A stretch of 64,000 bases of DNA, taken from Shimia aestuarii. Its GTDB lineage: Bacteria; Pseudomonadota; Alphaproteobacteria; Rhodobacterales; Rhodobacteraceae. The stretch lies in contig NZ_FOTQ01000001.1 in the NCBI RefSeq assembly GCF_900114635.1, positions 248,001-312,000 on the forward strand, in the 5' to 3' direction. The notes under the pieces are model-generated. The model was given only the letters and a program-made list of their open reading frames with translations, was not told where the DNA came from and did not search any database. Made by a program: the position numbers and the translations under genes. This document shows positions 51,279 through 58,705 of the stretch, one piece after another (the first letter of the stretch is position 1; every line of letters starts with the position of its first letter).

Positions 51279-52799
51279 ATGACGACCGAAGTTCGCGTCC
51301 CCACACTTGGCGAATCCGTCACCGAGGCCACCGTCGCCACCTGGTTCAAAAAGCCCGGTGATGCAGTTGCCGTCGACGAAATGCTCTGCGAGCTGGAAAC
51401 TGACAAGGTGACTGTCGAAGTGCCCGCCCCCGCTGCTGGCGTGCTGGGAGACATCATCGCCGCCGAAGGCGATACCGTGGGTGTTGACGCCCTGCTCGCA
51501 ACCATCGCCGCCGGAGATGGCGCAGCTGCAGCGCCCGCCGCGGCCCCCGCTGCCGAAGCCTCTGCCGCCCCCGCGTCGGGTGGCGACAGCGTCGATGTCA
51601 TGGTGCCCACTCTGGGTGAATCCGTGACCGAAGCCACCGTCTCCACGTGGTTCAAGGCCGTGGGTGACACGGTTGCGCAGGACGAAATGCTCTGCGAGCT
51701 GGAAACCGACAAGGTCTCGGTCGAAGTGCCTGCCCCCGCCGCGGGTGTTCTGGCCGAAATCGTTGCGCCGGAAGGCACCACCGTGGACGCATCGGCGAAA
51801 CTCGCCGTGATCTCCGGCTCTGGTGCTGCTGTTTCGGGCGCATCGCCCGCCCCCGCCGCCCCGGCTGCGGCTCAGGCCCCGGCAATCGCTGCCGGTGCGG
51901 GCCGCTCCGACGTGGAAAACGCCCCCTCGGCCAACAAGCTGATGGCGGAAAAAGGCATCGACCCCGCCAACGTACAGGGTTCGGGCCGTGACGGTCGCAT
52001 CATGAAAGAAGACGTGCTCAAGGCCGCGCTGGCCCCGGCACCGGCCGCTGCAGCCCCTGTCGCCGCCGCACCGCGCGCCCCGGTTCCGGCCGATGACGCT
52101 GCCCGCGAAGAGCGTGTGAAAATGACCCGCCTGCGCCAGACCATCGCGCGCCGCCTCAAGGATGCACAGAACACCGCCGCGATCCTGACCACCTACAACG
52201 AGGTGGACATGACCGAGTGCATGGCGCTGCGCAGCCAGTACAAGGACCAGTTCGAGAAGAAACACGGCGTCCGCCTGGGCTTCATGTCCTTCTTCACCAA
52301 GGCCTGCTGCCACGCGCTGAAAGAGGTTCCCGAGGTCAACGCCGAAATCGATGGCACCGACATCGTCTACAAGAACTTTGTGCACATGGGCATCGCCGCT
52401 GGCACCCCGCAGGGTCTGGTTGTTCCGGTGATCCGCGACGCCGACCAGATGTCCTTTGCCGAGATCGAGAAAGCCATCGGTGAAAAGGGCCGCCGCGCTC
52501 GCGACGGCAAACTGTCCATGGCGGAAATGCAGGGCGGCACCTTCACCATCTCGAACGGTGGTGTCTATGGCTCGCTGATGTCCTCACCGATCCTCAACCC
52601 CCCGCAGTCGGGCATCCTCGGCATGCACAAGATCCAGGACCGCCCGATGGTCATCAACGGCGAAATCAAGATCCGCCCGATGATGTACCTCGCGCTCTCC
52701 TACGATCACCGCATCGTCGACGGCAAAGGCGCCGTGACCTTCCTCGTCCGCGTCAAGGAAGCGCTGGAAGATCCCCGCCGCCTGCTGATGGATCTGTAA
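51279..52799 (+). CDS. sucB: 2-Oxoglutarate dehydrogenase E2 (dihydrolipoyl succinyltransferase) with two lipoyl domains
   Basis: The 506-residue E2 carries two tandem lipoyl domains with lipoyl lysines Lys43 and Lys145, each in ELETDK, joined by Ala/Pro-rich linkers. A peripheral subunit-binding domain follows ([19 protein letters not shown]), then the catalytic acyltransferase domain ending in the SYDHRIVDG active site. Most succinyltransferases have one lipoyl domain, so the duplication is notable. The lpdA gene follows after a repeat-rich gap. Confidence 0.97.
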   Translation: MTTEVRVPTLGESVTEATVATWFKKPGDAVAVDEMLCELETDKVTVEVPAPAAGVLGDIIAAEGDTVGVDALLATIAAGDGAAAAPAAAPAAEASAAPASGGDSVDVMVPTLGESVTEATVSTWFKAVGDTVAQDEMLCELETDKVSVEVPAPAAGVLAEIVAPEGTTVDASAKLAVISGSGAAVSGASPAPAAPAAAQAPAIAAGAGRSDVENAPSANKLMAEKGIDPANVQGSGRDGRIMKEDVLKAALAPAPAAAAPVAAAPRAPVPADDAAREERVKMTRLRQTIARRLKDAQNTAAILTTYNEVDMTECMALRSQYKDQFEKKHGVRLGFMSFFTKACCHALKEVPEVNAEIDGTDIVYKNFVHMGIAAGTPQGLVVPVIRDADQMSFAEIEKAIGEKGRRARDGKLSMAEMQGGTFTISNGGVYGSLMSSPILNPPQSGILGMHKIQDRPMVINGEIKIRPMMYLALSYDHRIVDGKGAVTFLVRVKEALEDPRRLLMDL

Positions 52800-52805
52800 A
52801 GGCAC

Positions 52806-52859
52806 GGTGCGTGCAAGCACGCACCCTACATCGCAGTAGGGTGCGTGATCTCACGCACC
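52806..52859. repeat. REP/BIME-like inverted repeat after sucB
   Basis: Two palindromes, GGTGCGTGC-AA-GCACGCACC (52806-52825) and GGTGCGTGA-TC-TCACGCACC (52840-52859), flank a 12-bp alternative pairing of CACGCACCCTAC (52818) with GTAGGGTGCGTG (52836). The layout is that of bacterial interspersed mosaic elements, which can stabilise upstream mRNA or block exonucleases. Confidence 0.72.
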
Positions 52860-52894
52860 TTTCGCGGTGCCGACGCCCGTAATCCCCGTATCGC

Positions 52895-52933
52895 ACCGAC
52901 GCGATACCGACGTAATACCGACGTGATACCGAA
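52895..52933 (+). repeat. Four-unit 11-bp repeat array, copy C
   Basis: Units start at 52895, 52906, 52917 and 52928: ACCGACGCGAT, ACCGACGTAAT, ACCGACGTGAT and a partial ACCGAA. This is the most regular copy. It lies about 40-75 bases upstream of the lpdA start codon. A weak CCGAA/TTCGG hairpin and T run follow. Confidence 0.78.
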
Positions 52934-52970
52934 CCTGTTTCGGGCGTCGTTTTTTAAAGGAAAATGACCC

Positions 52971-54368
52971 ATGTCCCAATATGACGTCATCATCATCGGC
53001 GCAGGCCCCGGCGGCTATGTGTCGGCCATCCGCTGCGCCCAGCTGGGCCTCAAGACCGCTGTGGTCGAGGGCCGCGAAACCCTTGGCGGCACCTGCCTCA
53101 ACGTGGGCTGCATCCCCTCCAAGGCCCTGCTGCACGCCACCCACCTGCTGCACGAAGCCGAACACAATTTCGCCGACATGGGCCTCAAGGGCAAAAGCCC
53201 GTCCGTCGACTGGAAACAGATGAAAGCCTACAAGTCCGACGTTGTCGGCAAGAACACCGGCGGCATCGAATTCCTGTTCAAAAAGAACAAGGTAGACTGG
53301 ATCAAGGGCTATGCCAGCATCGAATCCGCAGGCAAAGTCAAGGTCGGTGACACCACCTACGAGACCAAGAATATCGTGATCGCCTCCGGCTCGGTCCCGG
53401 CCTCGCTGCCCGGCGTCGAAGTCGACAATGACAAGGGCATCGTCGTGGACAGCACCGGCGCGCTCGACCTGCCCAAGGTCCCGAAGAAAATGGTCGTGAT
53501 CGGCGCAGGCGTCATCGGCCTCGAACTCGGTTCGGTCTATGCCCGCCTCGGCGCCGAAGTCACGGTCGTGGAATACATGGACGCCGTCTGCCCCGGTATG
53601 GATGCCGACGTGCAGCGCACCTTCAAGCGTATCCTTGAAAAACAGGGTCTTAGCTTCGTCATGGGCGCAGCCGTCTCGGGCGTGGACGCCACCAAGACCA
53701 AGGCCAAAGTCAAGTACGCGCTCAAGAAAAAACCCGACGAGGAACAGACGCTCGATGCCGATGTCGTGCTCGTCTCCACGGGCCGCAAACCCTATGTCGA
53801 GGGTCTCGGCCTCGACGCCGCTGGCGTGAAACTCACCGAACGCGGCCAGATCGCCACCAACGCCCACTGGGCCACCAACGTGCCCGGCATCTATGCCATT
53901 GGCGACGTGATCGAAGGTCCGATGCTGGCCCACAAGGCCGAAGACGAAGGCATGGCCGTCGCCGAGGTGATCGCCGGCAAACATGGCCACGTGAACTATG
54001 GCGTCATCCCCGGCGTGGTCTACACCACCCCCGAAGTTGCCACCGTCGGCGCGACCGAAGCGTCGCTCAAGGCCGAAGGCAAGAAGCCCAAGATCGGCAA
54101 GTTCATGTTCATGGGCAACGCCCGCGCCAAGGCCGTGCACCAGGGCGACGGCTTTGTGAAACTGATTGCCGATGCTGAAACCGACCGCATCCTTGGCGCC
54201 GCCATCATCGGCCCGGCGGCGGGCGACATGATTCACGAGATCTGCGTTGCCATGGAATTTGGCGCCTCGGCACAGGACATTGCCCTGACCTGCCACGCTC
54301 ACCCGACCTATTCGGAAGCCGTGCGCGAAGCCGCGCTGGCCTGCGGCGACGGCGCGATCCACAGCTGA
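52971..54368 (+). CDS. lpdA: Dihydrolipoyl dehydrogenase (E3)
   Basis: Flavin disulphide reductase of 465 residues that reoxidises the lipoyl groups of 2-oxoglutarate dehydrogenase with NAD. The FAD motif [16 protein letters not shown], redox pair in [15 protein letters not shown] motif [14 protein letters not shown] and C-terminal HAHPTYSEA with the catalytic His are all intact. AAAGGAAAATGACCC gives the ribosome-binding site. It is the last gene of the suc cluster and is followed by a terminator. Confidence 0.97.
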   Translation: MSQYDVIIIGAGPGGYVSAIRCAQLGLKTAVVEGRETLGGTCLNVGCIPSKALLHATHLLHEAEHNFADMGLKGKSPSVDWKQMKAYKSDVVGKNTGGIEFLFKKNKVDWIKGYASIESAGKVKVGDTTYETKNIVIASGSVPASLPGVEVDNDKGIVVDSTGALDLPKVPKKMVVIGAGVIGLELGSVYARLGAEVTVVEYMDAVCPGMDADVQRTFKRILEKQGLSFVMGAAVSGVDATKTKAKVKYALKKKPDEEQTLDADVVLVSTGRKPYVEGLGLDAAGVKLTERGQIATNAHWATNVPGIYAIGDVIEGPMLAHKAEDEGMAVAEVIAGKHGHVNYGVIPGVVYTTPEVATVGATEASLKAEGKKPKIGKFMFMGNARAKAVHQGDGFVKLIADAETDRILGAAIIGPAAGDMIHEICVAMEFGASAQDIALTCHAHPTYSEAVREAALACGDGAIHS

Positions 54369-54389
54369 AGTATCAGGTCAAAAACGAGA

Positions 54390-54416
54390 AAAGGCGGCCC
54401 AACCGGCCGCCTTTTT
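54390..54416 (+). terminator. Terminator after lpdA
   Basis: A 10-bp stem (AAAGGCGGCC / GGCCGCCTTT, five-base loop) ends in five T. Confidence 0.93.
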
Positions 54417-54420
54417 GATG

Positions 54421-54500
54421 GGCGGCGCCAAACGGGTTCGAACCCGCTTTCCAAGGCATTTCGAAATCCCTTGCCCCCTACCACATTGACGCTTTGGCCC
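54421..54500 (-). other. tRNA-like sequence, probably a remnant
   Basis: Read on the minus strand, the stretch holds GTGGTAGGGGGC (D-loop-like), an imperfect AAGGG/CCTT hairpin with TTCGAAA in the loop, and CGGGTTCGAACCCG (T-arm-like), then TTTGGCGCC that can pair with GGCCAAA. The stems are imperfect and the 5' part overlaps the end of the PPOX gene, so a working tRNA is unlikely. It may be a degenerate tRNA. Confidence 0.3.
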
Positions 54501-55083
54501 GTTCCAACCAGGCGTCATCATAGGGCTTTCCGCCCTCTTCGCCTTCGGTCAGCGCCGACAGAAACTCCCCAGCACTGGGCAAGCCTTCACTCTCGTCTCC
54601 GCTGCTCCAGACCCGCGCCCGCATCAACGCCCGCGCGCACTGGAAATAGACCTCTCCGATCCGGATCACGATCACCGACCGGAGATGCTTCCCATCCACC
54701 TCGAAACTCTCGCAAAGCGCTGCATCCGTCGTTACACGAGCAAAACCGTTCACCCGCACCACGGTATTGGACCCCGGCACCATGAACATCAGAGAAATTC
54801 GACCGTCTTCCACGATATTGCGCAACGTATCCATGCGGTTGTTGCCCCGCCAATCGGGCATCGCCAGCGACTGTGCATCCAGTTCCCGCACCACTGGACC
54901 GTCATCCCCGCGCGGGCTTCCGTCGGTACCTTCGGGGCCAACCGTCGAAACAACACAGAACCGTGACGCCATGATCCAGCGCCGGTACTCCGGCGTCAGC
55001 TCCTGCGCCACCTTGCGTAAAGAGGCCGCGCCGGGATTCCCGTAGAGCCTTTCCAGTTCGGAAATATCTTCAACCCACTGCAT
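54478..55083 (-). CDS. PPOX-type flavin-dependent oxidoreductase-like protein
   Basis: The 201-residue protein has the pyridoxamine-phosphate-oxidase split-barrel pattern: RRWIMASRFCVVSTVGPEGTDGSPRG, LAMPDWRGNNRMDTLRNI and ISLMFMVPG. It resembles the MSMEG_1061-like PPOX family with FMN; the substrate is unknown. ATG at 55083 matches the family start and overlaps plsC by 14 bases; a GTG at 55104 is an alternative. It is the last gene of the ftsEX-plsC operon, and its last codons overlap the tRNA-like stretch. Confidence 0.8.
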   Translation of the reverse strand: MQWVEDISELERLYGNPGAASLRKVAQELTPEYRRWIMASRFCVVSTVGPEGTDGSPRGDDGPVVRELDAQSLAMPDWRGNNRMDTLRNIVEDGRISLMFMVPGSNTVVRVNGFARVTTDAALCESFEVDGKHLRSVIVIRIGEVYFQCARALMRARVWSSGDESEGLPSAGEFLSALTEGEEGGKPYDDAWLERAKASMW

Positions 55084-55813
55084 CGGGATCAAACCCCGCT
55101 TCACGCATCAATGCATCTGACTTCGCTTCGACTTCCCGCTCCAGATGCTCCATGAACTCGGCCTGTTTCATGCCCGGTTCAATCGGGTCCAGAAACTCCA
55201 CCACCGCCAGCCCCGGCTTGCGATACACCCCATGGCGCGGCCAGAACACACCGACATTGGTTGCTGCGGGCACACAGGTCTGCCCCAATTGCTTGTAAAG
55301 CGCGAACGTGCCCACCTTGTAGGGTTTCCGATCCCCGGGTGCGACCCGCGTTCCTTGCGAATAAATGATCAACTGCCCCGGCTTGGCCGCGCCCGAGGCA
55401 ACGTCCTCCATCATTTTCTTGATCGCCGCGCCCCGCTTGCCGCGATTGACCGGCACACACCCGATCCGAAGCGCGTACTGCCCCAGAATGGGGGCCCACA
55501 TCAATTCACGTTTCATGATGAACCTGCCTGCGGGCACGGCGGCAAAGATCATCAGGATATCAAGAAATGACTGGTGTTTGGACGGGATCAGAACCGGCTC
55601 GGTGGGCGGTGTGCCCCGCACTTCCGTCTTCAGGCCAATTATCCAACTGGCCGTCCACCTCACCCACCGTGCATAGGTCTTACAGGCGGTCAGGGCACCG
55701 CGACTGTCAAACAATGCCCAAGGGAAAAACAACACGCCCAGCACGAGCATCGCGACATACATCTGTGTGTTGAAGATCAGGGATCGTACCCACTGGATTG
55801 CATAACGCATCAT
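55070..55813 (-). CDS. plsC: 1-Acyl-sn-glycerol-3-phosphate acyltransferase
   Basis: The 247-residue membrane-associated enzyme acylates lysophosphatidate to phosphatidate. The HX4D motif is KHQSFLDILM near residue 77 and the substrate motif is YSQGTR in place of the more common FPEGTR. N-terminal hydrophobic helix is present. ATG at 55813 overlaps the ftsX stop in ATGA. A diverged partner, the PlsB-like protein at 21405, lies elsewhere in the window. Confidence 0.9.
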   Translation of the reverse strand: MMRYAIQWVRSLIFNTQMYVAMLVLGVLFFPWALFDSRGALTACKTYARWVRWTASWIIGLKTEVRGTPPTEPVLIPSKHQSFLDILMIFAAVPAGRFIMKRELMWAPILGQYALRIGCVPVNRGKRGAAIKKMMEDVASGAAKPGQLIIYSQGTRVAPGDRKPYKVGTFALYKQLGQTCVPAATNVGVFWPRHGVYRKPGLAVVEFLDPIEPGMKQAEFMEHLEREVEAKSDALMREAGFDPDAVG

Positions 55814-56712
55814 GCCAACTCCGAAAGCGTCCGCCGCGCTGCGGCCCCAGTGGCCGCATAGGCCACCACCGCGGCCAACGGCGGAATCATCAACGGCAGC
55901 GCCCACCCGGCGCCGGTAAAGCCCAGTCCGGTCAGAAACCCGCCCTCATCCTGCGCGGCGGGCAAAAGCAGGATCGCCCCCATCCCCATAACCGTGCCAA
56001 TCGCTGCTCCTGCCAGCGCGCGCAGGGTAAAGCGGCGTACAAAGGCCCGCGCGATATAACTGTCCTGCGCCCCGATCAGACGCAGCACCGAGATCACCTG
56101 AGCGTTGGCGGCCAGCGCCGCATTCGCCGCAAGCGTGATCATGGCACCTGTCGTGGCTCCGATCAGGGCAATCGCAACCCACCCCAACAGTCGCAAGCGC
56201 CCTGCCGCCCGTTCCAGCGGTTTGCGCCAACGCGTATGGTCATCCAGCACCGCACCGGGCACTTCGGCCTGCAACCGAAGCCGAAGCCCGGCGGAATCAT
56301 ACCCGTCATCGGTTTCGCGGATCTCGATCAACTGCGGGATCGGCAGGCTGTCGACCGGCAGATCCGGCCCGAACCAAGGTTCCAGAAGCGCGCGCTGTTC
56401 CTTGTCACTCAGCGCGCGCGCCGAAGCGATGCCGGGCGTGGTTTCCAACAGCCGCAACGCCGCCGCCGTCTGCGCATCCAACTGTTCGGCGGGCGCGGAA
56501 ATCCGCAACGTCGAGCTCTGCGCCAACTCGTCACCCCAACGTTGGGCCAACCGCCCGGACGCCAGCGACAGGGCCAGCGCAAACACCGTGAGAAACGCCA
56601 TGGTTCCGGCTGCGAACAATGTCAGACGTGCGGTAAACCCGGTTGGCGGCACCACGCGGTCGGCCTGCGCATCTCCTGCAGCAACAGTTGCTATCATATT
56701 GCGAATGCTCAC
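55810..56712 (-). CDS. ftsX: Cell-division ABC transporter-like protein FtsX
   Basis: The 300-residue protein has four membrane helices, one near residues 26-50 and three in the C-terminal half, with a periplasmic domain between the first two, the FtsX layout. FtsEX uses ATP to activate peptidoglycan hydrolases at the septum. A GTG start at 56712 overlaps the ftsE stop in GTGA. The family sequence is poorly conserved; linkage to ftsE makes the call firm. Confidence 0.92.
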   Translation of the reverse strand: MSIRNMIATVAAGDAQADRVVPPTGFTARLTLFAAGTMAFLTVFALALSLASGRLAQRWGDELAQSSTLRISAPAEQLDAQTAAALRLLETTPGIASARALSDKEQRALLEPWFGPDLPVDSLPIPQLIEIRETDDGYDSAGLRLRLQAEVPGAVLDDHTRWRKPLERAAGRLRLLGWVAIALIGATTGAMITLAANAALAANAQVISVLRLIGAQDSYIARAFVRRFTLRALAGAAIGTVMGMGAILLLPAAQDEGGFLTGLGFTGAGWALPLMIPPLAAVVAYAATGAAARRTLSELA

Positions 56713-57386
56713 AGATCTGCCCCCGCCAACTGCAACTTGCGGTTCGAAATCCGCAGGACCCGTGCCTGCACATGATGCTTGGCCGTGCGGATCAGGTTCA
56801 GGTCATGGGTGGCGATCAGAATGGTCTTGCCCATCCGGTTGAGTTCGACCAGCAATTGCAACAGGCGTTGAGACATTTCCCAGTCCACGTTGCCTGTCGG
56901 TTCATCGGCCAGTACCACCTCGGGCGACATGATCACCGCCCGTGCCAACGCCGCCCGCTGCCGTTCACCACCAGACAGTTCCGGCGGCAGGGCGCTGGCA
57001 CGATGCCCAAGCCCCACCCAGTTCAGCAACTCCTTGAGGTTTGACACCTGTTCCAGCGAATCCCGTCCCGAAACGGTCAGCGGTAGCGCCACGTTGTCCG
57101 CCACCGGCAGATGGTCGAGAAACTGGCAGTCCTGGTGCACCACACCGATCCGGCGGCGCGCCAAGGCATGGCCATCCCGGTCCATCTGGCGCACGTCCTG
57201 TCCAAAAAGCTGTACACTCCCCGCCGTGGGGATCAGCGCGCCATAGCACAGCTTGAGAAATGTGGTCTTCCCCGACCCGGACGGCCCGGTGAGGAAATGA
57301 AACGATCCCGGCGCGAGCTTGAGAGAAATCTCGCTCAGCAATTCGCCGCCACCATAGTTATAAGCAATGTTTTCCAGTTCGATCAC
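56709..57386 (-). CDS. ftsE: Cell-division ATP-binding protein FtsE
   Basis: The 225-residue ABC ATPase has Walker A GPSGSGKTT near residues 36-44, signature LSGGERQRAALARA, Walker B VVLADEPTG and switch His in ATHDL. It forms the FtsEX complex at the division site. It is first in an operon ftsE-ftsX-plsC-PPOX joined by overlaps, and is divergent from the zinc-ribbon protein gene. Confidence 0.95.
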   Translation of the reverse strand: MIELENIAYNYGGGELLSEISLKLAPGSFHFLTGPSGSGKTTFLKLCYGALIPTAGSVQLFGQDVRQMDRDGHALARRRIGVVHQDCQFLDHLPVADNVALPLTVSGRDSLEQVSNLKELLNWVGLGHRASALPPELSGGERQRAALARAVIMSPEVVLADEPTGNVDWEMSQRLLQLLVELNRMGKTILIATHDLNLIRTAKHHVQARVLRISNRKLQLAGADL

Positions 57387-57477
57387 GGATCGGCCCCCTG
57401 TCTGGCCTTGTTGTGCACGAGCATCGGCATGGATTCAATCCAATCACGCCAAGGCTTTGCACTTTCCCGATCGCAAG

Positions 57478-57498
57478 TTACAGAATATGATCCTGTAA
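57478..57498. promoter_or_regulatory. Imperfect dyad in the ftsE / zinc-ribbon divergent region
   Basis: TTACAG and CTGTAA are separated by nine bases that add two more symmetric pairs. It lies about 35 bases upstream of the zinc-ribbon gene and 90 bases upstream of ftsE. No known regulator is matched. Confidence 0.35.
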
Positions 57499-57532
57499 AT
57501 AACGATAAGTTTGGGGATATCGGGGGAACACC

Positions 57533-58633
57533 ATGCGGCTTACCTGCCCGAATTGTGGCGCGCAATACGAAGTACCGGATGACGTGATCCCGCTCGCGGG
57601 ACGCGACGTGCAATGCTCCAACTGCGGGGATACATGGTTCCAATCCCATCCCGAGGTCGAAACACCGCAGGAAGACGAGCCGTTCGCCTTGTCCGAACAC
57701 CTTCCCGAGGAAGAGACCGAAGACGAGAATGCGGACGACACGCCGCCCTTTGATGAGGTCGAGCCGCCTGAAATCTCGCTTGGGGACGAAGACGAAGCTC
57801 CCGACGCCGAGGGCGACGGGCTGTTAGACGAAGCCGAAGAGGATTGGGAACTGGAATCCGACCCCTGGCAAGAAGACGCCTGGGCTGAAGACACCACAGC
57901 AGCCGAGGAGTCCACTCAGGATACCGAAACGGACCCGGCAAAGGACGATCTCTGGGGCGACGATGACGAAACCGGCGACGACACGGACGCCGATGACACG
58001 GACGCAGTTGACACTGACGCCGATGACGCTCTCGAAGAAGAGCCCGCCGTGCCCGACGCGCCAACCCGCAGAGGACTGGACCCCGCCATCGCAGACGTGC
58101 TGCGCGAGGAAGCCGAGCACGAAGCCCGCGTGCGCGCCGCGGAAACGCTCGAGACGCAAACCGAACTCGGATTGCACGCGCCTGAAACGGAATCCGATCG
58201 TCATGCGCTTCAGGCCAAGGCCCGGATGCGCCGCCTGCGCGGCCTGCCAACCGAAGAAGACGAACCTTCCGCGCCCGCCGAACCGATGGCGCATAAAGCC
58301 GAATCCAGGCGTGAGTTGCTTCCCGATATCGAGGAAATCAACTCCACCCTCCGTGGCAGCAGCGAAGCCAGCCTTTCGCCAAACGCGGACCCCGCCGTGT
58401 CCAGCGAGGCCAGCAGGAAACGCGGGTTCCGGATCGGGTTCGTCATCGTCCTGCTCCTGGCTTTGTTGGCGATCCTTGCCTATTCGAAGCACCAGGAAAT
58501 CGCGGCGGCTTATCCCCCGGCGGCCCCTTATCTGGAAAGCTTCGTTTCCGGCGCCAACAATGGCCGCGTCTGGCTCGACTCTCAGGTCACGAATCTCTTT
58601 CTGATGCTGAACAACATCGCCTCTGGATCTTAA
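57533..58633 (+). CDS. Membrane-anchored zinc-ribbon protein with long acidic linker
   Basis: The 366-residue protein begins with a MJ0042-type zinc finger, CPNCGAQYEVPDD and CSNCGDTWF, with four Cys. A very acidic, low-complexity linker (about residues 43-200, many Glu/Asp) leads to a helical segment, then one membrane helix near residues 303-322 and a short tail. Such finger-plus-TM proteins are common in alphaproteobacteria and poorly studied. The start has a GGGGGAAC site. It is divergent from ftsE. Confidence 0.82.
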   Translation: MRLTCPNCGAQYEVPDDVIPLAGRDVQCSNCGDTWFQSHPEVETPQEDEPFALSEHLPEEETEDENADDTPPFDEVEPPEISLGDEDEAPDAEGDGLLDEAEEDWELESDPWQEDAWAEDTTAAEESTQDTETDPAKDDLWGDDDETGDDTDADDTDAVDTDADDALEEEPAVPDAPTRRGLDPAIADVLREEAEHEARVRAAETLETQTELGLHAPETESDRHALQAKARMRRLRGLPTEEDEPSAPAEPMAHKAESRRELLPDIEEINSTLRGSSEASLSPNADPAVSSEASRKRGFRIGFVIVLLLALLAILAYSKHQEIAAAYPPAAPYLESFVSGANNGRVWLDSQVTNLFLMLNNIASGS

Positions 58634-58663
58634 AGGAAAAAAAGGCCGGTGTGGGTGGGTAGT

Positions 58664-58682
58664 CGCGCACCACGGGTGCGCG
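58664..58682. terminator. Hairpin between converging genes
   Basis: CGCGCACC and GGTGCGCG form an 8-bp stem with a three-base loop between the zinc-ribbon gene and the TIGR02302 gene. No adjacent T run, so termination strength is uncertain. Confidence 0.4.
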
Positions 58683-58705
58683 CAAGTCACGCCTCGGCTA
58701 TCGCT

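Noticed and set aside
48315-52385. A 1356-codon open frame on the minus strand over sucA and sucB
   Set aside because: It is fully antisense to two unambiguous TCA genes. High GC in third positions removes stop codons on the opposite strand, and the translation is His/Gly/Val-rich with no recognisable domain.
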